From the NCBI RefSeq assembly GCF_000756655.1, contig NZ_ARXU01000001.1, positions 310,001-374,000 on the forward strand: DNA of 64,000 nt, read 5' to 3'. The position numbers and the translations under genes were made by a program. Shown here piece by piece: positions 18,380 through 27,978 of this stretch. Within the stretch, counting starts at the first letter, position 1, and each line of letters begins with the position of its first letter. The DNA comes from Alcanivorax jadensis T9. GTDB taxonomy: Bacteria; Pseudomonadota; Gammaproteobacteria; Pseudomonadales; Alcanivoracaceae. The notes beneath the pieces were generated by a model that saw only the letters and a program-made list of their open reading frames with translations, made no database searches and was not told the DNA's origin.

Positions 18380-20053
18380 ATGAGCGCAATCGTCCTGCTT
18401 CTGCTCGGCCTGGGTGGCATGGCCGCCGGCTATTTATTCTACTCCCGCTTTATCGCCACGCGCATCTACAAGCTCGACCCCAATTTTCGCACTCCGGCCC
18501 ACGAATTCGAAGACGGCGTGGATTTTGTCCCCACCAACCGCTTTGTGCTGTGGGGCCATCACTTCACCTCTGTGGCCGGGGCCGCACCGATTGTCGGGCC
18601 TGCCATCGCGGTAATCTGGGGCTGGCTGCCCGCCTTCCTGTGGGTCGTTTTCGGCACCATCTTCTTTGCCGGCGTCCACGATAGCGGCGCCCTCTGGGCC
18701 AGCGTCCGCAATCGAGCGAAATCCGTTGGCGCCCTGACTGGCGAGGTTGTCGGTCGACGCGCCCGCACCGTGTTCATGATCGTCATCTTCCTGGTGTTGC
18801 TGATGGTCAACGCCGTCTTCGGCGTGGTCATCGCCAAGCTGCTGATCAACAACCCCGGCGCCGTGGTGCCGGTGTGGGGCGCCATTGCGGTGGCACTGGT
18901 AATCGGCCAGTTGATCTACCGGCGGGTAATCGGCCTGGGTGTGGTGTCCGTGGTGGGCGTGATAGCCCTCTACAGCCTTATTTATGTGGGCCCGCAGGTC
19001 CCGGTGGAATTGCCGGAACAGGTCATGGGCCTGTCCGCCAATGCAAGCTGGATCCTGCTGCTGTTCGGCTATGCCGCCATCGCCTCCCTGCTGCCGGTGT
19101 GGGTGCTGTTGCAGCCGCGGGATTACATCAACGGTCTGCAATTGTTTGTCGGCCTGATCCTGCTCTACGGCGCCGTACTCATCGGCAACCCGCAAGTGGT
19201 GGCGCCGATGATCAATCATGATGTGCCCGCCGGCACACCTTCCCTGCTGCCTCTGTTGTTTGTCACCATCGCCTGCGGCGCCATCTCCGGCTTCCATGGC
19301 CTGGTGGCGTCCGGCACCAGCTCCAAACAGCTGGACAAAGAACCGGATGCCCGTTTTGTCGGCTATTTCGGTGCCGTGGGTGAAGGGGCCCTGGCCCTGG
19401 CAGCGATCATTGCGGCGACTGCCGGCTTCGCCACTCTAGCTGACTGGCAGGCCGTCTACACCGCCTTTGGTGATGGCAGCCTCACCGCCTTTGTTAATGG
19501 CGGCGCCAATATCCTGGCCGGCGGTACCGGCATGGATGTGGGGGTGGCGGCAACGTTATTGACCGTGATGGCTGCCCTGTTTGCCGGCACCACCATGGAT
19601 ACCGGCTTGCGGCTGCAACGCTATATCTTCCAGGAATGGGGTGAAATCTATCAGCAAAAATGGCTGACCCGCCCCCTGCCCGCCACCCTGTTGGCGGTAG
19701 CTAGCTGCCTGCTGCTGGCCTTTGGTGCCGGCGGTGCGGATGGCTCGGGGGGCCTGCTGATCTGGCCGCTTTTCGGGACCACCAACCAGTTGCTCGCCGG
19801 CCTCACACTGCTGGTGATTACCATCATGCTGGTCAAACGCGGCCGACCCGCCATTTATACCCTGGCGCCACTGGTATTCCTGCTGGTAATGACCCTGTAC
19901 GCGCTGCTGATCCAGCTGAAGAGCTTTTATGACAAGTCTGACTGGTTCCTGCTGGGTCTGGATCTGGTGGTCCTGGTGGCAGCCCTGCTGGTCACACTGG
20001 AGTGCGCCGCTGCCCTGAAACGAGCCTTCAACGCCCCACCGGAGAGAATCTGA
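18380..20053 (+). CDS. cstA: Carbon starvation protein CstA family transporter
   Basis: The 557-residue membrane protein has about 14-16 hydrophobic segments and the CstA signatures HFTSVAGAAPIVGPAIAV (about 61-78) and GVHDSGALW. CstA proteins import pyruvate or peptides and are induced on carbon limitation. It is shorter than Escherichia coli CstA (about 700 residues) because the C-terminal part is reduced, as in many pseudomonad-type members. The stop overlaps the start of the next gene (TGATG). The usual small partner YbdD is absent; instead a Cys-Cys-ending protein and an ArsA ATPase follow in the same operon. Substrate is not deducible from sequence. Confidence 0.92.
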   Translation: MSAIVLLLLGLGGMAAGYLFYSRFIATRIYKLDPNFRTPAHEFEDGVDFVPTNRFVLWGHHFTSVAGAAPIVGPAIAVIWGWLPAFLWVVFGTIFFAGVHDSGALWASVRNRAKSVGALTGEVVGRRARTVFMIVIFLVLLMVNAVFGVVIAKLLINNPGAVVPVWGAIAVALVIGQLIYRRVIGLGVVSVVGVIALYSLIYVGPQVPVELPEQVMGLSANASWILLLFGYAAIASLLPVWVLLQPRDYINGLQLFVGLILLYGAVLIGNPQVVAPMINHDVPAGTPSLLPLLFVTIACGAISGFHGLVASGTSSKQLDKEPDARFVGYFGAVGEGALALAAIIAATAGFATLADWQAVYTAFGDGSLTAFVNGGANILAGGTGMDVGVAATLLTVMAALFAGTTMDTGLRLQRYIFQEWGEIYQQKWLTRPLPATLLAVASCLLLAFGAGGADGSGGLLIWPLFGTTNQLLAGLTLLVITIMLVKRGRPAIYTLAPLVFLLVMTLYALLIQLKSFYDKSDWFLLGLDLVVLVAALLVTLECAAALKRAFNAPPERI

Positions 20054-20322
20054 TGCCAGGCAAGACGCGGCTGTTTTTCCGCCGCCTGGGAGAACTGGGC
20101 GCCCAGTACTACAACGCCCCCTACCGGGCGGCCATTGCCCGCGCCAAACGGGATGAGGAAGATCTGTTCATGTTGCTGGTATTTGCCGAAATGATGGGAG
20201 TGCCCAACCCCGCTGCCTGGAGCACCCTGGAGCTGCAACCACTGCTGATGGACCGTTTTCACGACTGGCATACCCGCATGGGCATGGAACGCTCACCGCT
20301 CGACCATTTCCGCTGCTGCTGA
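20053..20322 (+). CDS. Small protein ending in Cys-Cys (probable cory-CC-star family)
   Basis: The 89-residue soluble protein starts at ATG 20053, overlapping the cstA stop, and ends with ...DHFRCC followed directly by the stop codon. It is helical and rich in charged and aromatic residues, with the conserved-looking blocks YYNAPYRAAIARAKRDEEDL and GMERSPLDHFRCC. I recall a family named cory-CC-star after this tail; that match is from memory and needs a search. The adjacent Cys pair at the extreme C-terminus could bind a metal or form a redox or membrane-insertion signal. Its stop overlaps the start of the ArsA-type ATPase gene (TGATG), so all three genes are translationally coupled. Function is unknown. 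Confidence 0.85.
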   Translation: MPGKTRLFFRRLGELGAQYYNAPYRAAIARAKRDEEDLFMLLVFAEMMGVPNPAAWSTLELQPLLMDRFHDWHTRMGMERSPLDHFRCC

Positions 20323-21338
20323 TGCCTTCACTGAATCTAGACAAATTGCTGGCGGAAAAATCCCTGCTGATGGTCGGCGGCAAGGGCGGCGTAGGAAAGA
20401 CCACTACCGCCTCCGCCCTGGCGCTGCGCGCTGCCGAACAGGGGCGGCGCGTGCTGCTAGTGTCCACCGACCCGGCCCACAGCCTGGCCGATGCCTTCGA
20501 CCGCCCCATAGGCAACCACCCTACCCGCCTGGCCACCAACCTGGTGGCCCTGGAGATAGACCCGGACCAGGAAGTGGATGCCTACCTGGACCGGGTCAGC
20601 GCCCAGATGCGCCGTTTTGCCGGCCCGGATCAGGTGCGCGAACTGGAAAAACAGCTGCGCCTGAGCCGCCAGTCTCCCGGAGCCCAGGAAGCAGCGTTGC
20701 TGGAGCGTATCTCCCGCATCATTGACGATGACAGCCGCGACTATGATCTGCTGATTTTCGACACCGCCCCCACCGGCCACACCCTGCGCCTGCTCAGCCT
20801 GCCGGAAGTGATGGCCGCCTGGACCGATGGCCTGCTGCGACATAATGAGAAAGCTCGGACCCTGGGCAAGGTGCTCGGGCACCTGACGCCTGGCAAGGAT
20901 CTGGACAGCCCGCTGCAGGACCCCACCGAGCACGCCACCGCCGACCTGGATCCACGAAGCCGGGACGTCGCAGAGACATTAATGGCCAGACAACGCCTGT
21001 TCCACCGCACCCGCAGACAGCTCAGTGACCCCGCGCACAGCGCCTTCCTGTTTGTGCTGACACCGGAGCGCCTGCCTATTCTGGAAACCGCCCGTGCCGT
21101 AGCAACCCTGCGCGACAGCCATATCCCGGTAGCCGGGGCCATCGTCAACCGTGTGCTTGCGGATGCCGCCGACAGCGCCTTCTTCGCGGCCCGACTGGCA
21201 CGCCAGCAACGACATATGATCGAACTGGGTGACGCTCTCAAAGGGCTGCCAAGAGTCCAGTTGCCTTTGCTGGAAGATGATATTCAAGGGCTTGAGGGAC
21301 TACAGGCGTTCGCCGCCCTACTGGAACCGACGGCCTAG
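20322..21338 (+). CDS. ArsA/Get3-type ATPase
   Basis: The 338-residue protein is a single-domain ATPase of the ArsA/Get3 group of deviant Walker A proteins: GGKGGVGKTTTA (about 19-30), VSTDPAHSLADAF (about 46-58) and the switch II DTAPTGHTLRLLSLP (about 146-160). Family members either energise arsenite efflux or deliver tail-anchored membrane proteins. No arsenic resistance gene is near and the metal-site cysteines of ArsA are not evident, so arsenite efflux is unlikely. The position after cstA and the Cys-Cys protein suggests a role in making or regulating the transporter. A 46-base imperfect hairpin follows the stop. Confidence 0.88.
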   Translation: MPSLNLDKLLAEKSLLMVGGKGGVGKTTTASALALRAAEQGRRVLLVSTDPAHSLADAFDRPIGNHPTRLATNLVALEIDPDQEVDAYLDRVSAQMRRFAGPDQVRELEKQLRLSRQSPGAQEAALLERISRIIDDDSRDYDLLIFDTAPTGHTLRLLSLPEVMAAWTDGLLRHNEKARTLGKVLGHLTPGKDLDSPLQDPTEHATADLDPRSRDVAETLMARQRLFHRTRRQLSDPAHSAFLFVLTPERLPILETARAVATLRDSHIPVAGAIVNRVLADAADSAFFAARLARQQRHMIELGDALKGLPRVQLPLLEDDIQGLEGLQAFAALLEPTA

Positions 21339-21382
21339 GCGAGCAATTCATTCGACAGAGGAATGAGCGAATTTGCTCGCCT
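21337..21382 (+). terminator. Imperfect hairpin after the ArsA-type ATPase gene
   Basis: Arms AGGCGAGCAA (21337-21346) and TTGCTCGCCT (21373-21382) with an inner TTCATTC/GAATGA pairing form a long hairpin that begins at the stop codon of the ATPase gene. There is no T-tract, so it may be an RNA-stabilising structure rather than a true terminator. Confidence 0.4.
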
Positions 21383-21423
21383 GGCGTCATGACAAGCGAA
21401 ACAACAGGCCGCCCACTGAGCAT

Positions 21424-21454
21424 AAAAAAAGCCCGCACTCATTTGAGTGCGGGC
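21424..21454 (-). terminator. Rho-independent terminator of tRNA-Ser
   Basis: On the minus strand an 11-base perfect stem (GCCCGCACTCA / TGAGTGCGGGC) is followed by seven T residues, 9 bases beyond the tRNA-Ser CCA end. Confidence 0.9.
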
Positions 21455-21462
21455 TTCTTGTT

Positions 21463-21550
21463 TGGCGGAGGGGGTGGGATTTGAACCCACGGACGGTCTC
21501 CCGTCGCCGGTTTTCAAGACCGGTGCATTCGGCCACTCTGCCACCCCTCC
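21463..21550 (-). tRNA. tRNA-Ser (anticodon UGA)
   Basis: An 88-base class II tRNA with acceptor stem GGAGGGG/CCCCTCC, anticodon loop CTTGAAA (UGA), a long variable arm (CGACGGGAGACCGTCCG), T-loop GGTTCAAATCC, discriminator G and encoded CCA. It is a single-gene transcription unit with its own promoter and terminator. Confidence 0.97.
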
Positions 21551-21901
21551 GGACAGGGCAGCAATAATACATGAGCAGTAAGGTCAGTCAATCTCGGCAA
21601 GCGTAAACGGTTGAAAGTTAACCAGACTGACTCACTTAATCGCCTTCATCATTCATCAACAGGACTAAATTCGCTGATGTTTCGGTCACATAGCGTTGCC
21701 TCTGCTCTTAATGGCCGAAATTGCATGCCTGGGACGCCGCAAAGAACCTGTCAGGCGCGCCTCGGGGCTCCGGTTAAACCCTTGTTCGAGCAAAGCCGAC
21801 GAAATAGCTGACAAACCCGGTTTATCCCTTGTTTCATTGCTTGATTTTGACGCGGCCGCCCTTATGATCACAGGTACAATTCGCAGGATGAGTGCAAACA
21901 C
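21551..21901. other. Intergenic region between tRNA-Ser and yccA
   Basis: These 351 bases hold the tRNA-Ser promoter at the left and must contain the yccA promoter at the right, where TTGATT (from about 21841) and TTATGAT (about 21863) could serve as -35 and -10 with short spacing. Short open frames here have no ribosome site or family match, so no gene is called. Confidence 0.4.
21564..21591 (-). promoter_or_regulatory. Promoter of tRNA-Ser
   Basis: On the minus strand a -35 TTGACT (21591-21586) and a -10 TATTAT (21569-21564) are 16 bases apart, and the -10 lies 13 bases before the tRNA. Confidence 0.7.
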
Positions 21902-22582
21902 ATGAATAACCAGACCAACCCCTATTCCGTCTCCTCGCACGGCGCTGCCGTCACCGGAGAACGTGCGGCCCAGGTATTGAAGAACACCTACATGCTGCTG
22001 GGGCTGTCACTGATTGTCGCTACCGGTGCATCCTGGTTTGCCATGGCCAGCAACATCGGTTTCGTCAACGTATGGCTGACCCTCGGCGTCTACTTCGGCC
22101 TGCTGTTCGCCACCAATATGCTCCGCAATAGCGCCTGGGGCATCCTGGCCGTATTCGGCCTGACCGGGTGGCTGGGCTTTACCACTGGCCCGATCATCAA
22201 CATGTACGCGCAAATGCCTGGCGGCATGGAAACCGTGACCATGGCTCTGGGCGGTACTGCAGGCATCTTTGTGGCCATGTCAGCCATCGCGCTGGTGACC
22301 AAGAAAGACTTCAGCTTCATGACCAACTTCATCATGGTCGGTATTCTGGTGGCTTTTGTTGCGGCAATCGCCAATATCTTCTTCGCCATACCGGCACTGG
22401 CCCTGGCGATCTCCGCCGCTTTCGTATTGCTGTCCTCAATGCTGATCTTGTGGCAGACCAGCGCCATCATTCACGGCGGCGAGACCAACTACATCATGGC
22501 CACCGTGACCCTGTTCGTGTCCCTGTATAACCTCTTCATGTCTTTGCTGCACCTGCTCACCGCCCTCGGCGGCGACGATTGA
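21902..22582 (+). CDS. yccA: Bax inhibitor-1 family membrane protein YccA
   Basis: The 226-residue protein has seven predicted transmembrane helices and belongs to the BI-1/YccA (UPF0005) family. YccA modulates the membrane protease FtsH in Escherichia coli. The conserved C-terminal block TLFVSLYNLFMSLLHLL is typical. Its stop codon overlaps the tusD start (TGATG), so it is coupled to the tus genes, an arrangement shared with pseudomonads. Confidence 0.92.
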   Translation: MNNQTNPYSVSSHGAAVTGERAAQVLKNTYMLLGLSLIVATGASWFAMASNIGFVNVWLTLGVYFGLLFATNMLRNSAWGILAVFGLTGWLGFTTGPIINMYAQMPGGMETVTMALGGTAGIFVAMSAIALVTKKDFSFMTNFIMVGILVAFVAAIANIFFAIPALALAISAAFVLLSSMLILWQTSAIIHGGETNYIMATVTLFVSLYNLFMSLLHLLTALGGDD

Positions 22583-22941
22583 TGCGGTTTGCCCTTCTGG
22601 TCAATGCGGCGGCGGATTCCGCCGCCGCACTGACCGCTCTCCACACCGCCCAAGCCCTGCTGGGCCACTCAGATCACCAACTATATCGCCTTTTTTTCTA
22701 CCGGGATGCCGTGCACCTGGCACATCGTCATGCCTGGAGTGCCGACGGAGCCCAAGCCAATGCGGCCCAGCAATGGCAGCAATGGCTGGCTGACAACCCG
22801 CTGGACGCGGTGGTTTGTGTGGGGGCAGCACAGCGCCGGGGAGTGGTAGCGGCTACCCTGGCGGACGGTTTCTCCCTGGCCGGACTGGGCCAGTGGGCAG
22901 ATGCCCTGATTCACAGCGATCGGGTAATACAGTTTGGCTAA
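22582..22941 (+). CDS. tusD: Sulfurtransferase complex subunit TusD (DsrE family)
   Basis: The 119-residue protein aligns with TusD/DsrE. The sulfur-carrying Cys79 lies in VVCVGAAQRRGV, as in the family. TusBCD accepts persulfide sulfur from TusA and passes it on through TusE to MnmA for 2-thiolation of wobble uridine 34 in tRNA. The ATG overlaps the yccA stop. MnmA itself is encoded in this window at 45118. The TTG start of tusC lies inside the end of this gene. Confidence 0.93.
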   Translation: MRFALLVNAAADSAAALTALHTAQALLGHSDHQLYRLFFYRDAVHLAHRHAWSADGAQANAAQQWQQWLADNPLDAVVCVGAAQRRGVVAATLADGFSLAGLGQWADALIHSDRVIQFG

Positions 22942-23236
22942 TCAGATTCTCTATATCGCCAGTGGCAGCGCACCGCTGTCCAGCCAGTTTCAGGAAACCC
23001 TGGATATGCTGCTAACCGGGGCAGCCTTCGGCCAGCCCACGATCCTGTGGCTCACCGAAGTGTGCCTGCAGCAGCTGCAACTGGCTCCCAGCGATAGCCT
23101 GGCACAGTTGCCGGACTTCGGCGTACGCTGTGTCACTGACGGGCTGGCGCCAGTCGCGCCAATCCCGGTAGAGACTCTGGATTCTCAATCCTTGCAGACG
23201 CTGCGCGACCAGTGCGGTCAGGTTCTGGTGTTCTAA
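22934..23236 (+). CDS. tusC: Sulfurtransferase complex subunit TusC (DsrF family)
   Basis: The 100-residue protein has the TusC/DsrF layout and lies between tusD and tusB. The likely start is TTG at 22934, which overlaps the last codons of tusD by 8 bases; no in-frame ATG gives a full-length product. TusC is a structural subunit of the TusBCD hexamer. Residue conservation is low, so gene order carries much of the call. Confidence 0.85.
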   Translation: MANQILYIASGSAPLSSQFQETLDMLLTGAAFGQPTILWLTEVCLQQLQLAPSDSLAQLPDFGVRCVTDGLAPVAPIPVETLDSQSLQTLRDQCGQVLVF

Positions 23237-23240
23237 GGCG

Positions 23241-23492
23241 ATGATTCACCTGATTGGTTTCACCCCGGACAGCCCCCAGCGCCAGGCATTCGAAAGCCTG
23301 TATCGGGACGGCGATATCTGCGTATTCAGCGATGCGGGCCTGTTGTTTGCTTCACGGTTACCCCTGAAGGGCGACGGCTACCTGCTTCAGCATCCCGCAC
23401 TGGCCCTGCCGGACAGCCCCTTGCCTGTTATCGACCATGCCCGGCTGCTGGAGCTGGTCGCCGAGCATGGCCCTTGTACCAGTTGGTATTGA
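23241..23492 (+). CDS. tusB: Sulfurtransferase complex subunit TusB (DsrH family)
   Basis: The 83-residue protein belongs to the DsrH/TusB family, with the C-terminal ending HGPCTSWY typical of the group. It completes the TusBCD heterohexamer. It starts 4 bases after the tusC stop. The usual next gene tusE is not found in this window; a trpD2-like gene follows instead. Confidence 0.87.
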   Translation: MIHLIGFTPDSPQRQAFESLYRDGDICVFSDAGLLFASRLPLKGDGYLLQHPALALPDSPLPVIDHARLLELVAEHGPCTSWY

Positions 23493-23558
23493 TATAACGC
23501 TCACACGCAGTACGCTGCTCGCAACTTGCACTCCTGCCGGGCATCTACGAGGTTGACC

Positions 23559-24560
23559 ATGACTGAACATGCTTTTGCCCCCTTTGTACGGACGCTTGGC
23601 CGCGGCAAACGGGCCCGGCGCAGCCTCACCCGGGAGGAAGCCCGGGAGGCCATGCAAGCCATTCTGGATGGCCAGGTGGAGGATATTCAGCTTGGCGCTT
23701 TCCTGATGCTGCTACGGGTAAAGGAAGAAACCCCGGAGGAGCTGGCCGGCTTTCTGGATGCCTGCCGCCCGGTTTGTTATCAGGCACTGGAAACCCTGCC
23801 GGAAGTGCAGCTGGACTGGCCCAGCTATGCGGGCAAGAAGAAACACCACCCCTGGTACCTGCTGGCTGCCTTGTTGCTGGCCAACCAGGGCATCCGCACC
23901 CTGCTCCACGGTGGCCCCGCCCACACTCCCAACCGGGTTTACAGTGACCAGCTGCTGCCACAACTGGGGCTGCCGGTAGCTGGTTCGCCACAGGAGGCCG
24001 CCGCGCATCTGGATCAACATGGCCTGGCGTATCTGCCACTGGAGACCTTCTGCGCGCCTCTATCGCGTTTGCTGACCCTGCGCTACTTCCTGGGCCTGCG
24101 CTCCCCCATCAACACCCTGGCGCGTAGCCTCAACCCGTCCAGAGCCCCCCTGTCCATGCAGAGCGTCTTCCACCCGGCCTATATCGAGCTGCACCAGGGC
24201 GCAGCCGACCTGGCCGGCGATCAGGACCTGCTGCTGTTCAAGGGCGAAGGCGGCGAACTGGAAATCCGCCCGGACGCCCGCACCCAGATCACCGGCATCC
24301 GCCACGGTGAACATCTGGAAGGCGCAGCCGTTCTGGACAACGTCATGCCACGGCAAAGCCCCCCTGGCGAGCCGGATGCACAAACGGTGCGGGCGGTATG
24401 GCGTGGCGAGCAGAGCGATGACTATGGCGAAAATGCAGTGATCCAGACCGTAGCGGTAGCGCTATGGGGGCTGGACCGGGCGGCTTCCCTGAAGCAGGCG
24501 CAGGAGCAGGCACGTGAGTTGTGGCAAAACAGGGACAAGGGACTAATTGATAATGGATAG
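23559..24560 (+). CDS. ybiB: TrpD2/YbiB-like glycosyltransferase-family protein
   Basis: The 333-residue protein (start ATG 23559, MTEHAFAPF) has the N-terminal helical and C-terminal alpha/beta domains of anthranilate phosphoribosyltransferase relatives. It is of the TrpD2/YbiB type, which lacks a demonstrated anthranilate activity and binds nucleic acid in Escherichia coli. Recognisable blocks are REEAREAMQAILDGQ, GAFLMLLRVKEETPEEL and LRSPINTLARSLNP. The last few codons (GLIDNG) are supplied by a repeat that also overlaps the end of cysG on the other side. It follows the tus genes and is convergent with cysG. Confidence 0.88.
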   Translation: MTEHAFAPFVRTLGRGKRARRSLTREEAREAMQAILDGQVEDIQLGAFLMLLRVKEETPEELAGFLDACRPVCYQALETLPEVQLDWPSYAGKKKHHPWYLLAALLLANQGIRTLLHGGPAHTPNRVYSDQLLPQLGLPVAGSPQEAAAHLDQHGLAYLPLETFCAPLSRLLTLRYFLGLRSPINTLARSLNPSRAPLSMQSVFHPAYIELHQGAADLAGDQDLLLFKGEGGELEIRPDARTQITGIRHGEHLEGAAVLDNVMPRQSPPGEPDAQTVRAVWRGEQSDDYGENAVIQTVAVALWGLDRAASLKQAQEQARELWQNRDKGLIDNG

Positions 24561-24703
24561 TTGAGAATTGATAACTACGAATCAACGCGGCACCACCTGA
24601 AACACAAGAGGCCGCGCTCAAGCCATGAGCGCGGCCTCTTGCGTACGAGCGACTGATTCCCTCTCACGCGCCGTTATCAATTATCCATTCTCAATTATCA
24701 ATT
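24545..24703. repeat. Inverted 31-base repeats overlapping the 3' ends of trpD2 and cysG
   Basis: The left arm (24545-24575) and the reverse complement of the right arm (24673-24703) share the ends AATTGATAAT and ATTGATAAC, while the central blocks GGATA and TGAGA occur in swapped order. The stop codons of both convergent genes lie in the arms, and a 16-base hairpin sits between them. It looks like an AT-rich repeat array rather than a classical terminator. Confidence 0.75.
24605..24641. terminator. Strong hairpin between convergent trpD2 and cysG
   Basis: A 16-base perfect stem (CAAGAGGCCGCGCTCA and its complement) with a 5-base loop lies in the centre of the gap. There is no long T-tract on either strand, but its position between convergent genes suggests two-way termination. 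Confidence 0.65.
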
Positions 24704-26089
24704 GCCCTTCCCAAACCATTCAAACTGCGAATGCAGGCTCACCACGCTGCCGACAATAATCAACGTGGGTGCATGGATTTCGCGGCCTTCAATCTGATCC
24801 GGCAGGCTATCCAGGGTGCCGGTGATCACTTCCTGAAGATTGGTGGTGCCTCGGGAGACCAGCCCTATTGGCGTGTCCCCGGCGCGACCGTGTTCCATCA
24901 ACTTGCTGCAGATCTGTCGCAGACCGACCAGCCCCATGTAAAACACCACGGTTTCGGTTTCACTGACCAGGTGCGGCCAGTCCAGATCCACCGTGCCATC
25001 CTTGCGGTGGCCAGTAACGAAACGGACGGACTGGGCATGATCCCGGTGGGTAAGCGGGATACCGGCATAAGCGGCACAACCGCTGGCCGCAGTAATGCCC
25101 GGCACCACCTGAAAGTCGATGCCTTCGGCCACGATCAGGTCGATTTCCTCACCACCACGACCGAAGATAAAAGGATCACCTCCTTTAAGGCGGCACACCT
25201 TCTTGCCCTGTTTGGCGTAGTGGACCAACAGTTCGTTGATGTTGTCCTGGGGCAAGGCATGCTTGTCGCGGGCCTTGCCCACGTAGACCAGCTCCGCATC
25301 CCGACGGGCAAGATCCACAATGCCCTTACCCACCAGGCGGTCATAGAGAACCACATCCGCTTTCTGCAACAGGCGCAGAGCCCTGAAGGTGAGCAAATCC
25401 GGGTCACCGGGACCGGCACCCACCAGATACACCTCCCCTCGACTGAGTCGTGACGCATCCGCCGCCTCAATGGCCTCGGCAAGCATGACTTCCGCCTCAC
25501 TGTCCTTGCCGGCCATGACCTTCTCGACCAGCGGCCCCTCCAGGGCCTGCTCCCAGAACAGACGGCGGGCGCCCACATTGTTGAGCTTGTCCTTGAGGGG
25601 CTGGCGAAACCTGGCCATCAGGTCGGCAAGACGGCCCCAGCGAGCCGGCAACATGGACTCCAGCTGGCTGCGCAGCTTGCGCGCCAGTACCGGCGAGGCG
25701 CCAGAGGAGCTAATGCTGATCAGTACCGGCGAACGATCCACAATAGCCGGGAAAATGAAGTCACCCAGGGACGGGTTGTCCACCACATTGACCGGCAATC
25801 CCCGAGCCTGGGCCTGCTGCGCCACCGCCGCATTCACCGCCGGGTCATCGGTGGCGCAGATAACCAGTGTCTGTCCGGTCAGATCGCTACTTTCAAAGGC
25901 CCGCTCATGGATGACACCCTGGCTTTGCACCGCAATGTCGCGCAGATCCGCGCACACATCGGGAGCAACTACGCTCACCTTTGCACCGGATCGATGCAGA
26001 AGACGCCCTTTGCGCAGGGCCACTTCGCCGCCCCCCACAAGCAGGGCCGATTTGCCCTGCAGTCGCCAGCTGATTGGTAGGAATTCCAT
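24698..26089 (-). CDS. cysG: Siroheme synthase CysG (uroporphyrinogen-III methyltransferase / precorrin-2 dehydrogenase / sirohydrochlorin ferrochelatase)
   Basis: The 463-residue trifunctional enzyme makes siroheme, the cofactor of sulfite and nitrite reductases, from uroporphyrinogen III. The N-terminal half is the dehydrogenase/chelatase with NAD site [11 protein letters not shown] (about 16-26). The C-terminal half is the SAM-dependent methyltransferase with [11 protein letters not shown] (about 222-232), the P-loop-like [13 protein letters not shown] and the GITAASGC block. ATG at 26089 is preferred over a TTG one codon earlier. It is about 30 bases downstream of serS. Confidence 0.97.
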   Translation of the reverse strand: MEFLPISWRLQGKSALLVGGGEVALRKGRLLHRSGAKVSVVAPDVCADLRDIAVQSQGVIHERAFESSDLTGQTLVICATDDPAVNAAVAQQAQARGLPVNVVDNPSLGDFIFPAIVDRSPVLISISSSGASPVLARKLRSQLESMLPARWGRLADLMARFRQPLKDKLNNVGARRLFWEQALEGPLVEKVMAGKDSEAEVMLAEAIEAADASRLSRGEVYLVGAGPGDPDLLTFRALRLLQKADVVLYDRLVGKGIVDLARRDAELVYVGKARDKHALPQDNINELLVHYAKQGKKVCRLKGGDPFIFGRGGEEIDLIVAEGIDFQVVPGITAASGCAAYAGIPLTHRDHAQSVRFVTGHRKDGTVDLDWPHLVSETETVVFYMGLVGLRQICSKLMEHGRAGDTPIGLVSRGTTNLQEVITGTLDSLPDQIEGREIHAPTLIIVGSVVSLHSQFEWFGKGN

Positions 26090-26121
26090 CAATGCTCCCG
26101 GTTTTAATGAGCAGGAGCGTG

Positions 26122-27566
<1,445 letters not shown>

Positions 27567-27585
27567 TGTATTTTTCCGGCAGTGG

Positions 27586-27978
27586 TTACTCGAAGAGCAG
27601 CCGCCCCAAGAGCAGCCCCAGCCCACCCAGGCAAAAACAGACCAGCACCGACGCCAGCCCGTAGCCCGCCGCCATGCCAAAAGCTTTCATTTCCACCAAT
27701 CGAACCAGTTCGAAAGAAAAGGTGGAAAAGGTTGTCAGGGCGCCGAGCATGCCGGTCATCAGGGCCAGGCGCCAGAGCTCCCCCACCGGCAGGCTGGCCA
27801 GTGCCACGGCCAGAAAGCCGAACAGAAAGCTGCCCACCAGATTCACCCCGAAGGTGGCCCAGGGCCAGGTCGGCATGGACGGCACGCCGATCCACAAGGT
27901 GGTGGCAAATCGCAGGCAGGCGCCAATGGCACCACCTCCGGCAACCGCCAACCAGGGCGCCAGGGTCGCCAAACTCAT
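27586..27978 (-). CDS. crcB: Fluoride exporter CrcB/Fluc
   Basis: The 130-residue membrane protein has four hydrophobic helices and the Fluc signatures GGAIGACLRF (about 15-24), NLVGSFLFGF and TTFSTFSFE. Fluc forms a dual-topology dimeric fluoride channel. The ATG at 27978 overlaps the rarA stop (ATGA), which fixes the start. No fluoride riboswitch was seen; the gene appears to depend on the rarA transcript. Confidence 0.95.
   Translation of the reverse strand: MSLATLAPWLAVAGGGAIGACLRFATTLWIGVPSMPTWPWATFGVNLVGSFLFGFLAVALASLPVGELWRLALMTGMLGALTTFSTFSFELVRLVEMKAFGMAAGYGLASVLVCFCLGGLGLLLGRLLFE

Noticed and set aside
20322-21338. Arsenic resistance operon
   Set aside because: The ATPase is of the ArsA type but there is no arsB, arsC, arsR or arsenic-site cysteine set nearby.
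21696-21905. 69-codon plus-strand frame before yccA
   Set aside because: No ribosome site or family resemblance, and it overlaps the likely yccA promoter.
22934-23492. Possibility that tusC or tusB is degenerate
   Set aside because: Both frames are intact and of normal length; tusC simply uses a TTG start.
24545-24703. Possible CRISPR-like repeats
   Set aside because: Only two inverted arms, no regular spacers.
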